Positions 37,068 through 44,241 of a stretch of DNA of 64,000 nt are shown piece after piece. The position numbers and the translations under genes were made by a program. Origin of the DNA: Trematomus loennbergii (lineage: Eukaryota; Chordata; Actinopteri; Perciformes; Nototheniidae); NCBI GenBank assembly GCA_012861695.1, contig JAAOOA010000061.1, positions 157,001 to 221,000 of the forward strand, read 5' to 3'. Below the pieces are notes generated by a model. The model had not been told where the DNA came from. It was given only the letters and a program-made list of their open reading frames with translations, and searched no databases. Each line of letters begins with the position of its first letter. Within the stretch, counting starts at the first letter, position 1.

Positions 37068-40000
37068 ATAATAAATAGGAAGGTTTCATTGAGAGACTCT
37101 CTAAGTCAGAGTTAATTTCAGAAAAAAGTCGGAATTGTAATTAAAAAATCTTGAATTTGAGAGACGGAAATTGGGGGATCAGGAAATGAAGTCCACATCC
37201 AGAGAGTCTTGCATGTATAGAGACACTCATGGGTGATTCTCTGACTGACTGCTTTGTTCTCTGCAGCTCCAGGAATCATCTCAGCCGGCCCGTACGGAGG
37301 AGCGGCCCACGGCTTCCCCCCGCCTTCACCCTGCAGCCCACAAGTGAGTCTCATCCGTCTTTTTTTTTACTTTATTTTAAATTGTTTTGTCAATACACAA
37401 AACACTACATTGAAAATACACACAATATACGAATACATACTTAAACACAAAATAACAGTATTTCAGAGGTCAGAAAGTGCATTGTCCGATCGCCTTTGTT
37501 CAATCACGTTGACTCATTACGGTCCATGGTAAAGTCAAGGCTTTTTCTCCTCCTTAATTCGGTTAGGATATGTTTAATGATAGTGCCACTGTTAATGGTT
37601 TAGCATTGTTTTCCATGTCTGCATGCATGTGATGCAGATTACCAGCTTGAGAAGTTCTCTTTTTTTTTTATCCATCTTTTCTCTGATATACAATACTCCC
37701 ACCTGTCCACAGTACCTCAGTAACTCAGTTGACTGCATATATAACTAGACAATAAAGTACTGTAGATAAATAATACACTGTTTTCACAATAACATCATTT
37801 TGACGGACAGGATCGCAACATTTCCGTCAAAATCCATTATTACCCGTCGGCCTGTACACAACTCTGCTGGGGGGCAGAGAGAGCACGCTCGTGAACTATC
37901 AACGGGGGGTGGACGCTCGCTCGTGAACTGTTAGCGCCCTGTTATGCATGCCCACAGCACCTCGCGGGAGCGCGCACAGCGTAAAGCAAATACTTTTGTT
38001 GATCTGCTCGACAAAGTTAGGTTTGGAAACGATATAATTTCCTTTTGGGCGGGCATGCATAACACGGCATAATACCGGAGCCTCGCTGCGGGGATACTTT
38101 GGCGCTGTTCTGAGTTTGTTCTAATCTGTCAAAATGACGGACGGCTTACAGATTTTTCCGTCTCCTGAGAGGAGGCTGTGGCTCAGTGGGTAGTGTGCTG
38201 GACTTCGAATCAGGGGATATCAAGTTTGAGTCCCACTGCAGTCAGCATGTCATTGTGTCCCTGAGACACTTCACCCCAAATTGCTCCTGTGGGGATTGTC
38301 CACAGTACTGAATGTATGCAAGTCGCTTTGGATAAAAGCGTCTAACAAATGACATGTAATAGACGAAATATATTCGGTTAACGCGACCTCTGATCTTACT
38401 TATCGTAACAATTTAAGAAAAAGTTCAAACATTGTGCAGGAGAAGTTTGAAGCCAAAAAGGGGCTTATTGATACAGATAGATTATAAGATACCTCCTATT
38501 GGATAAAAATAATCATATTAATCAAACAAAATGTCTCCCTCTCCCCCAGTGTCCTCCCACTACCCAGGTCTGGTCCCCGGGATGCCCGGAGGCCTCGCCG
38601 CTCTCTCCCTCCCTGGAGCCTCCAGGCTGGGGTTCCCTCACATCTCGCAGGAGTCTCTGTCCTGCTGGTCAGCAACCTGAACCCAGAGGTACTTTATAAG
38701 ATGACTAAACTTCTGTACGCTATCCACAATTTGTCTAAATGTAATGGAAGTAATAACAGAAATGACAGTTAAACCATCACAAAATCACAAGTATAAGGCC
38801 GTACTGTACACGGCAGTGACAGACATTTCTACTGTATTTACAGAATAACATGCATAGCTTTCCACCCTTTCAATGGGAAGCATTCCACATAATAGTGCAT
38901 CAAATATAACAAAGCAGAAGATTTTAAGAGGGGTTGCCACACTTAAATCGGCACTAAGTTTTTTATTTGACGAGAAAAAGGGTTGGCTCTAAAAATAAAA
39001 TAAAAACTTGGAAATTAGTAAAGAATATATAGAAATGCCAAATAATACTATTAAAATTATGCACTGCTATTATTCAGAGATAAATCAACATATATTTAAT
39101 GTATTATTATGACATTATTTATTTCCAATTATCAGAAAGATATTTGAGTGTTCTGTCCTGTGATTGGATGTTTGAGTCATGTGTTTTTATCCTTGTGTCT
39201 CACCTTATGACTCCCTGTAATGTTTTTAATGCGTTCACATTATCATGTACACACACACCTGTCCACCCACCTGTCCACACACCTGTCCACACACCTGTCC
39301 ACACACCTGTCCACACCTATCCACACACCTGTCCAATCACATTGATATCATTATCTGACCCCTCCTCTCCAGGTAATTAACCTCTGATTGACCCCTCACC
39401 TGTCTTTTTTGTTTTTTCTCCCCTTATTTTAATTTGTTGCCATGGAAACGCCTCGGACACCTCCACCTGTCCTGCCCTCCCACCTTTACCTGTCCTGTCT
39501 CCGCTGCCTTCTCTGCTGTCTTTAAAGAGAGTTACGCCCCACTGCCTCTTTATTCTCTTCGGTATGTTGTCACTAGCTTCTTATTTTGAAATTATTTTGG
39601 TTGAATTTCACGATTTTGTTTTTTCTTCCTTTTTTAATTTTGTTAGTGAAAAGTGAAATTATTGTCTGCTGGTTTTGTCAGATTCTGCGTGATGATTTTG
39701 GTTTATTCACAATATTTGCAGCTTTTATATATGTTTTTTTACAATGGCAATACATATGGTGCCGGGAAGGGGGGATTTTATTTTAAGTAGTTGCAATTTT
39801 GAGAAAAAGTCAGAATTTGGGATTCTCTGTATTTTTAAAGAGAATCCCCAAATTCTGACTTCCGTCAAAACTGAGAAAAAGTTTTTAAAAATTAAATTCA
39901 TCGAAAAAGGTCAGTTATTTTTGTGGGGAAAAATCAGAATTGTAAGATTTTCAGAAAAATTGCAGAATTTTGAGAAAAGTGGCAGAATTATGAAGTGGAA

Positions 40001-43000
40001 AATTCAGAATGTATAGTTGTTTTTTGTAGGAAATCATAAGAAAATAGTTGACATTTTGAGATGTCAGAATTTTTTGTTTTTCTGAACAATTCCAGAATAT
40101 TTTTAGTTTTCGGAAAATTACAGATTTTAAGAAAAATTACAGATTTGTTTTGAAAAAGTCCGATTTTTTAAAGATTTTTTAAAATTTTCGGACAGCTTAA
40201 AGATTTTAAGAAACATTTCTGAAAAACTTTCAGAATTCTGAGATTTTCTGAAAAGTCAGAATTTTGATAAACTCAGAAAGTGATTATTTTTTCTTTCAAG
40301 CTGCATTTATTGTGTTTGATCTTATCTAAGTATAGTCTACATTTTTGAGTTTGCATGCCTGGTTTCTCTCAGTTTGCATGTCCTCAGTGCTGAATCAGCT
40401 GCTCGTCAACACTCCCATAATTCAGAGCTCCTACACGGTGTAATCTGCCATCTACCCTTACCCTTAATTTCCCCACTGCATTTCCTGTGTTTCAACGTCC
40501 AAAAAACCCCTGCCTTCTAAATGTAATCCTCAAAGGCGTTCCCGCTCCAGGTTTTACATTAAGTTATTTTATAAGTTTAATTTGAGCGTTAATCTAAGGC
40601 TTCTGTAGGGTTTAACAAAGTCTAGATTATTATGTTTATCACTTTCTGTTCCACAACAGCTTAACCTTTGTCTTTGTTTCTGACTAGGTGTTTATGGCGA
40701 CGTGATGAGAGTGAAGATCCTGTTCAACAAGAAGGAGAACGCTCTGGTTCAGATGTCTGACTGCACACAGGCTCAGCTAGGTAACAGCATCCACCTAAAA
40801 CACTTCTTCTGGTGTTTTTACATTTAGAAAAACATGTTGAAGCTATAAACCAGCTGTGATATTGATGCTTTTTGCTCTTTCCCACACTTAGAACTACTTT
40901 AACAGATATACATATTGATGGTCACCTATTATGCAAAATCCACTTGTTCATGTCTCTTCTACATCAACATGTGTCCCCTCTTCTTCATGTCTCTTCTACA
41001 TCAACATGTGTCCCCTCTTCTTCATGTCTCTTCTACATCAACATGTGTCCCCTCTTCTTCATGTCTCTTCTACATCAACATGTGTCCCCTCTTCTTCATG
41101 TCTCTTCTACATCAACATGTGTCCCCTCTTCTTCATGTCTCTTCTTCATCAACATGTGTCCCCTCTTCTTCATGTCTCTTCTACATCAACATGTGTCCCC
41201 TCTTCTTCATGTGTCTTCTTCATCAACATGTGTCCCCTCTTCTTCATGTCTCTTCTCATCAACATGTGTCCCTCTTCTTCATGTCTCTTCTACATCAACA
41301 TGTGTCCCCTCTTCTTCATGTCTCTTCTACATCAACATGTGTCCCCTCTTCTTCATGTCTTCTACATCAACATGTGTCCCCTCTGTGTAAAGAGACTCTG
41401 AAAGTTTCAGGAACAAAGATTCTCTCTCTTTTTGTCCTGATCCATTTCTATAAAAACCTGTCTGAAAATGAGCTGATCAGATTTTGGCCCCTTTATGATG
41501 TCATAACGATTTCTTGGCTTGTGTAACCATTAGCCAATCACCAACCAAGGTAACCCCCCCCCCCCCCCCACCTTATCACCTGAATCTCCTGCTAGAGCAC
41601 CATTGTGTTCTTTGTAACCAAATCTCTCTCAGAGGGGCGTGGGGAGGGGCTCCTTATTTTCATCTAAAGTAACAGACAGAGAATCAGCACTTTGGAAACA
41701 GGGCTGAAACAGAGGGGATTATGGGATGCTGCAATGATCTGTTTGGTGTTTCAGCCAATCAGAGACAGGTTCTGTATATATCTGGACCTGTAATATATTG
41801 ATGAAAAACAGTATGATAGGGGACCTTTAAGATAAAAACATGTCTGACTGGATCATCCTTCCCCTTTGCAGCCATGAGCCACCTGAGTGGGCAGCAGCTT
41901 CACGGGAAGCCTCTCCGCATCACGCCGTCCAAACACACGAGCGTTCAGCTTCCCCGTGAAGGCCACGAGGATCAAGGCCTGACCAAAGACTACAGCAACT
42001 CTCCTCTGCACCGCTTCAAGAAGCCCGGATCCAAAAACTACTCCAACATCTTCCCGCCTTCTGCCACCCTTCATCTCTCCAACATCCCGTAAGTCCTCAC
42101 ACTGCAGGAGCTGCTGTAGACCAAACTCAGGGAGCACTTTATACACCTGACAGAAACCGCCAAATGCTAATTAGTGTGCTTATGTTACTGTTGTGTTTGC
42201 AGGCCGTCTGTGGTGGAGGACGACCTCAAGATGCTGTTTTCCACATCAGGAGCCATGGTCAAGGCCTTCAAGTTTCCAGTGAGTCCTTTGTTTACTGTCC
42301 CTGCTTTCAAAGCCTTACTGGTGTACATAATGCTGCGTTTTCTCACATTGTTGTAAATGTAGAAGCAGAGAAACGCGAGAGCAGCTGGCAACTATTCCCA
42401 AGCACCTATTTTTAAAGACTGCGTATAAAATAAAATAGCTAATTTGATCATTTCAATTCAGGGATAATATTCCTCTGAGCTTTCCACTGTATACATTTTA
42501 TGAGCACCGTGACTAAAATGATCATTAATATCTTCTTAAAACATTTTCAATGGCTGTCTGGCAAAAACACACACACACACACACCACACACACACACAAC
42601 AACAAAAAAGAGACCCATTGGTGCCCCATGCTCACTCTTTTAATAGACGCCACTTTCATTAATCAGAATGATTATTATTCTTCCCAAAGATGTACATTGT
42701 TACAGCACAGGGACAATACAGCTAAAGACCAAACAAAGTGGAACATATAGAAAGTAATGGAGTAGCTTTCAGATAAAGGTAGTAATTGTTAAAGTATATA
42801 TCGCATAGTGTTATTTTACAACACTGTTTTTACTCCAGAACCGCTGTCCTTTATCTTAAAGTCAAACGTCCTTTCCTGAAACCCATATACACGTCTTCAT
42901 TTCTCATCTGTTTTTGTTTTCACGTGTCTTTTGTAATTTGTAAGAAAAATTTCAGAATTTGGAGAAAAGTCGGAACTTTTAGATTTTGACAAAATATCAG

Positions 43001-43603
43001 AATTTTCTGAAAAAAATCAGAAATAGATTTTTTTCTTAAATTCTCATCCTTTTTTATTTTCAAGTGTCTTTTCTCGTTCCTATATTCCTGCGGTTGTCAC
43101 ATTTTTAAGAAAATTCAGTCAGAACTTTGAGAAAAAACCTCAGAATTTTGAGATTTTGACAAAAAGTCAGAATTTTGAGATTTTCAGAAAATTGATATTT
43201 TTAAATTCTCATCCTTTTTTGTTTTCGAGTGTCTTTTCTCGTTCCTATATTCCTGCGGTTGTCAGTTTTGTAAGAAAAATGTCAGAAGTTGGAGAAAAGT
43301 CAGAATTTGAAGATTTTCAGAAAAAAGTCAGAAAATATATTTTTTTGTATTCTTAAATTCTCATCCTTTTTTGTTTTCACCTATCTTTCTCTCGTTCCAA
43401 TATTCCTGCGGTTGTCCCACCCTATAAAAAACTTGACTTATCGTCCTCGTCTGTTGTGTTTCTCCTTCAGGAAGGACCACAAGATGGCTCTGATCCAGAT
43501 GGGCTCGGTGGAGGAAGCCATTGAGTCCCTGATCGAGTTCCACAACCACGACCTGGGAGAAAACCACCACCTCCGAGTCTCCTTCTCCAAATCCTCCATC
43601 TGA
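17567..43603 (+). CDS. ptbp1: Polypyrimidine tract-binding protein 1 (four RRMs), 15 coding exons
   Basis: PTBP1 (hnRNP I) is a nuclear RNA-binding splicing repressor that binds CU-rich RNA. The spliced reading is [22 protein letters not shown]..., then RRM1 from about residue 56 ([18 protein letters not shown]), RRM2 from about 164 ([14 protein letters not shown]), RRM3 from about 341 ([10 protein letters not shown]) and RRM4 from about 458 (TLHLSNIP), ending [19 protein letters not shown] and [16 protein letters not shown] fit PTBP1 better than PTBP2. All introns are GT-AG with phases matching the mammalian gene. Five exons need small corrections (exons 5, 7, 9, 10 and 14); with them the ORF is 536 codons including stop, close to the human length. 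Odd residues are ITPSK where mammals have ITLSK in RRM3, and a linker between RRM1 and RRM2 about 15 residues shorter than in human. Whether it is the 'a' or 'b' teleost copy is unknown. Confidence 0.95.
17575..21395 (+). other. ptbp1 intron 1
   Basis: About 3.8 kb, AT-rich, with no repeat element recognised and no exon seen. It ends in a pyrimidine-rich acceptor (GTCTTCTCTTTACAG). Confidence 0.7.
21396..21429 (+). CDS. ptbp1: ptbp1 coding exon 2
   Basis: 34 nt. With the split codon it encodes [12 protein letters not shown], matching the mammalian N-terminus up to VGTK. Acceptor TTTACAG, donor GTAGGC; it ends in phase 0. Confidence 0.88.
21861..22634. mobile_element. Harbinger-like non-autonomous transposon
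   Basis: The terminal inverted repeats are perfect over about 19 bp (TGGCGCTTTTCCACTGCAG and its complement) and are flanked by a 3-bp TAA duplication (21858-21860 and 22635-22637). TAA-type 3-bp duplications are typical of PIF/Harbinger. The 774-bp body has no long ORF. Confidence 0.85.
23248..23758. mobile_element. hAT-like non-autonomous element (CAGGGTGTCCGCGGGG type)
   Basis: The left end is CAGGGTGTCCGCGGGGTCTT and the right end ATATACCCTG. Inside are many GTCTTAAA/GTATTAAA motifs and a short ORF start at 23550 ([13 protein letters not shown]), resembling the opening of the protein coded by fuller copies of this fish family. The 8-bp flanks do not match clearly. Confidence 0.6.
23759..23783. 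repeat. (TA)n microsatellite
   Basis: About 24 bp of TA directly at the right end of the hAT-like element, followed by a T run. Confidence 0.9.
24521..25196. mobile_element. TTAA-flanked element, family B, copy 1
   Basis: TTAA at both ends (24517-24520, 25197-25200). The left end is AGGGGACCTATCATGCAAAA and the right end ATAGCATAATAGGTCCACT, an imperfect inverted repeat. It shares ATGAGGCATGGCTA and GGTATGGCCCTACAATATAT with copy 2 at 56863. It is non-coding. The TTAA duplication suggests Kolobok or piggyBac type. Confidence 0.8.
27436..27812. mobile_element. TTAA-flanked element, family D, copy 1
   Basis: The left end AGGTGGGTAGGTAA and right end CTTACCTACCCTACCTT are inverted repeats, flanked by TTAA. 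The body shares TATTCCATGGAATGCTCTTA and GCACGACCAATCATCTGAGC with copy 2 at 60058. Confidence 0.85.
29846..29892. repeat. (AC)n microsatellite
   Basis: About 46 bp of AC in ptbp1 intron 2. Confidence 0.97.
30548..30608 (+). CDS. ptbp1: ptbp1 coding exon 3
   Basis: 61 nt, phase 0 to 1: RGSDEL-like [20 protein letters not shown]. The KRGS(D/E)EL(F/L) motif next to the N-terminal nuclear signal is conserved in PTB proteins. Acceptor TTTTTCAG, donor GTCAGA. Confidence 0.92.
30736..31827. mobile_element. 1.1-kb non-autonomous DNA transposon with 'TACTACGAAGC' ends
   Basis: Left end GAGGCCTGTACTACGAAGCT; right end GGCTTCGTAGTACAGCCTC, its complement apart from one or two changes. A second inner inverted pair (GGTCCTACGACGCTGG and CCAGCGTCGTAGTAC) lies near the ends. 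There is no ORF of note and the target-site duplication is unclear. Confidence 0.75.
31864..32055 (+). mobile_element. tRNA-derived SINE, copy 2
   Basis: Head GGGAGGCTGTGGCTCAGTGG (A box) and AAGTTCGAGTCCCACTG (B box), body CACTTCACCCCAAATGGCTC, tail AGTCGCTTTGGATAAAAGCG. It ends only about 31 nt before ptbp1 exon 4. Confidence 0.88.
32087..32259 (+). CDS. ptbp1: ptbp1 coding exon 4 (RRM1 start)
   Basis: 173 nt, phase 1 to 0. It encodes [24 protein letters not shown] (RNP2), [20 protein letters not shown]. Acceptor TCCTCTGTAG, donor GTGACG. Confidence 0.97.
32863..33007 (+). CDS. ptbp1: ptbp1 coding exon 5 (RRM1 end; one extra base)
   Basis: 145 nt; 144 are expected. It encodes [18 protein letters not shown] to [16 protein letters not shown] run of five C at 32994-32998 puts the last codons out of frame. 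With four C the end reads DNPNQE and joins the next exon (RAQAAL) as in mammals. Splice sites are good (CTCTTCAG, GTAACC). Confidence 0.95.
33306..34270 (+). mobile_element. hAT element with 8-bp duplication ATCTAGAT
   Basis: Left end CAGCGGTTTTCAAAGTG, right end CACTTGAAAACCCCTG, flanked by ATCTAGAT at 33298-33305 and 34271-34278. An 8-bp duplication is diagnostic of hAT. It is 965 bp long and keeps a piece of transposase. It lies in ptbp1 intron 5. Confidence 0.92.
33441..33575 (+). pseudogene. hAT transposase C-terminal remnant
   Basis: This frame reads [45 protein letters not shown], matching the C-terminal dimerisation region of hAT transposases of the fish/ZBED type. The catalytic core is missing, so it is non-functional. 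Confidence 0.8.
34279..35230 (+). other. Part of ptbp1 intron 5 without recognised elements
   Basis: AT-rich sequence without an exon, clear repeat or inverted ends. It runs into the CT-rich tract. Confidence 0.5.
35252..35611 (+). promoter_or_regulatory. ptbp1: 360-nt polypyrimidine tract at the ptbp1 exon 6 acceptor
   Basis: Almost pure C and T: tandem CTCTCTCTTCTC-type units of about 14-17 bp, ending in CCTCCCTCAG directly before exon 6. PTB binds UCUU, CUCUCU and UUCUCU. This tract holds dozens of such sites on the sense strand of the transcript of PTB's own gene. A role in autoregulated exon 6 use is an inference. Confidence 0.6.
35623..35751 (+). CDS. ptbp1: ptbp1 coding exon 6 (linker and RRM2 start)
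   Basis: 129 nt, 43 codons, phase 0-0: [43 protein letters not shown]. Human has 58 residues here, so the alanine-rich linker between RRM1 and RRM2 is about 15 shorter. Skipping would stay in frame but remove the first strand of RRM2. Confidence 0.95.
35808..35895 (+). mobile_element. LINE-type 3' tail
   Basis: GAATTTCATTGCCATTTCTA followed by GCAGATGACAATAAAACCTT and GAATCTTGAAT is the usual 3' end of a fish L2-like LINE. It starts about 57 nt after exon 6. Confidence 0.6.
35964..36073 (+). CDS. ptbp1: ptbp1 coding exon 7 (RRM2; one base missing)
   Basis: 110 nt; 111 are expected. It opens [16 protein letters not shown], then runs out of frame at AAAA (36009-36012). With one more A it reads [20 protein letters not shown], as in mammals. 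Splice sites are intact (TCCTCAG, GTGAGC). Confidence 0.95.
36086..36140. repeat. (AC)n microsatellite
   Basis: About 50 bp, mostly AC with two interruptions, 12 nt after exon 7. Confidence 0.95.
36383..36738. mobile_element. hAT MITE (CAGGGGTGTCA type) with 8-bp duplication CATTAGAG
   Basis: Left end CAGGGGTGTCAGACTCAATT, right end TTGAGTTTGACACCCCTG, flanked on both sides by CATTAGAG (36375-36382, 36739-36746). The GCGGGCCACAT and GGCCCGCGGGCC motifs are typical of this family. The insertion ends 52 nt before exon 8. Confidence 0.95.
36799..36973 (+). CDS. ptbp1: ptbp1 coding exon 8 (RRM2 end)
   Basis: 175 nt, phase 0 to 1: [48 protein letters not shown]. Note SFSK where human has DFSK. 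Acceptor CGTTCCAG, donor GTAAGA. Confidence 0.97.
36986..37069. repeat. (ACAT)n and (AC)n microsatellite
   Basis: About 66 bp of ATAC tetranucleotide followed by AC, 13 nt downstream of exon 8. Confidence 0.96.
37267..37343 (+). CDS. ptbp1: ptbp1 coding exon 9 (one base missing)
   Basis: 77 nt; 78 are expected. It encodes [18 protein letters not shown], then loses frame at the C6 run 37316-37321. With seven C it continues AFTLQPT, matching the mammalian FPPTFAIPQ region, and ends in phase 1 to fit the next exon. Confidence 0.92.
37840..38160. mobile_element. Unclassified repeat fragment with inner inverted pair
   Basis: GTTATGCATGCCC (about 37940) and GGGCATGCATAAC (about 38050) form an inverted pair, and TGACGGAC motifs occur on both sides (37800, 38133). 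It looks like a worn DNA-element copy in ptbp1 intron 9. Confidence 0.35.
38170..38360 (+). mobile_element. tRNA-derived SINE, copy 3
   Basis: It closely matches copy 2: GGAGGCTGTGGCTCAGTGGG, AAGTTTGAGTCCCACTGCAG and tail GTCGCTTTGGATAAAAGCGT. It lies in ptbp1 intron 9. Confidence 0.88.
38550..38688 (+). CDS. ptbp1: ptbp1 coding exon 10 (linker and RRM3 start; one base missing)
   Basis: 139 nt; 140 are expected. It encodes [27 protein letters not shown], then must shift by one base to read [14 protein letters not shown]. The missing base is probably in the GGGG run at 38629-38632 but could lie anywhere to about 38650. Acceptor CTCCCCCAG, donor GTACTT. Confidence 0.9.
39253..39335. repeat. 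12-bp tandem repeat, ACACACCTGTCC
   Basis: About seven copies, some altered (CCACCC, CCTATCC), about 190 bp before the 34-nt exon. In the transcript it gives a series of CCUGUCC motifs. Confidence 0.85.
39528..39561 (+). CDS. ptbp1: ptbp1 coding exon 11 (34-nt cassette)
   Basis: 34 nt, phase 0 to 1: [11 protein letters not shown] plus one base. Its size and place match the mammalian 34-nt exon 11, whose skipping (promoted by PTB itself) shifts the frame and sends the mRNA to decay. Upstream lie CTTTTTTGTTTTTTCTCCCC, TTCTCTG and TGTCTTT, all PTB-like sites. Confidence 0.93.
39800..40290. repeat. Degenerate GAAAAAGTCAGAATTT repeat in intron 11
   Basis: Many variants of GAAAAAGTCAGAATTTTGAG, a common fish simple-repeat family. 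The same motif recurs at 42940-43340 and in the 3' UTR at about 43780-43850. Confidence 0.7.
40688..40780 (+). CDS. ptbp1: ptbp1 coding exon 12 (RRM3)
   Basis: 93 nt, phase 1-1: [33 protein letters not shown]1-like KENALVQM is conserved. Acceptor TGACTAG, donor GTAACA. Confidence 0.97.
40918..41826. mobile_element. TTAA-type element, family A, copy 2, with internal minisatellite
   Basis: The left end GGTCACCTATTATGCAAAAT is the inverted partner of the right end CAGTATGATAGGGGACC, followed by TTTAA. The body matches copy 1 (7770). A 37-bp repeat is expanded near the left end, nearly doubling the element. It ends 45 nt before exon 13. Confidence 0.88.
40945..41390. repeat. 37-bp minisatellite, about 12 copies
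   Basis: The unit contains CATGTCTCTTCTACATCAAC then ATGTGTCCCCTCTTCTT. Copies 6 and 8 have TTCATC for TACATC, and later ones have short deletions. Copy 1 of the element has a single such unit, so the array arose inside this insertion. Confidence 0.95.
41872..42088 (+). CDS. ptbp1: ptbp1 coding exon 13 (RRM3 end, linker, RRM4 start)
   Basis: 217 nt, phase 1 to 2: [78 protein letters not shown] replaces the usual ITLSK, placing a proline in a beta strand. Acceptor CCCCTTTGCAG, donor GTAAGT. Confidence 0.97.
42203..42278 (+). CDS. ptbp1: ptbp1 coding exon 14 (RRM4; frame off by two bases)
   Basis: 76 nt: [24 protein letters not shown]. To join exon 15 (KDHKMAL) the end must be phase 2, but it is phase 0. 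Two more T in the TTT run at 42273-42275 would give the conserved KFFQ|KD. Removing one base would also restore frame with one residue fewer. Splice sites are good. Confidence 0.92.
42567..42598. repeat. (AC)n microsatellite
   Basis: About 30 bp of interrupted AC in intron 14. Confidence 0.93.
42893..43440. repeat. About 160-bp higher-order tandem repeat in intron 14
   Basis: Units share TTCTCATCCTTTTTTGTTTT, GTGTCTTTTCTCGTTCCTAT and ATTCCTGCGGTTGTC, starting near 42898, 43040, 43206 and 43358 (spacing about 142-166 bp). Each carries CAGAATTTTGAGA sub-repeats. The last unit runs up to the acceptor of exon 15. Confidence 0.8.
43471..43603 (+). CDS. ptbp1: ptbp1 coding exon 15 (RRM4 end and stop)
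   Basis: 133 nt: [43 protein letters not shown] and TGA. This is the highly conserved PTB C-terminus. Acceptor TCTCCTTCAG. Confidence 0.98.
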
Positions 43604-44163
43604 GCCTCAGAGCGTCTGAACCGTGTCCACTACACTCCCATCATTCCTACGCACGTCTGCAAGAAACCACCGTGAAGTCTGGTGTGATGTTAAATTATTT
43701 TTTTAAAACTCATTTTTAGGTTATTTGCCTTCAAAGAGGATTAGGGGGCAATTTAAGAAAACAAAATGGAGTTTGGGAGGAAGTCAGAATTCTGGATTTT
43801 TATGTCGGACGTCGGGGAATGAAGTCGGAATTCTGAGTTTCTCAGAAATAAACGGAGATTTTGATTATAATCGAGTTATTAGTGCCCTTGTTGGGAAGTT
43901 TTTAACCATTAGCCACTCTTGCCTTTTTGACTTTAATCCTGCAATTAAGGTGTTAAAGTTTTTTCTCCTCAACGCTGACTTCCCGATTTTAAATAACTCA
44001 GAATTCTCCCTTAAATCTCAGATTTCAAATTGTCCTTAGATGTTCCTAATCCTCTTCTCTAAAGTTTCCCCCTTCTAAAGTAACGCTTCTATCTTTTAAA
44101 TTATCTGCTCGGACAACGTTTTGGGAAGTCAAGAATTTACCCACAAGCCGTCAGAATCTAGTC

Positions 44164-44241
44164 CGGCCTCGTTAAGGAAGGCCTCGTTAAGGAAGGCCTC
44201 GTTAAGGAAGGCCTCGTTAAGGAAGGCCTCGTTAAGAAGGC
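44164..44241. repeat. 15-bp tandem repeat, GGCCTCGTTAAGGAA, about 5 copies
   Basis: Nearly perfect units in the presumed ptbp1 3' UTR. The last has lost one base. The sequence partly self-complements (GGCC and CCTT...AAGG), so it could fold in RNA. Confidence 0.93.

Noticed and set aside
38499..38699. 66-codon Pro-rich ORF
   Set aside because: It is ptbp1 exon 10 in the wrong frame.
40872..41526. Overlapping ORFs of 156-203 codons rich in STCVPSSSC
   Set aside because: They are produced by the 37-bp minisatellite in a transposon copy, open in three frames, with no start context or homology.
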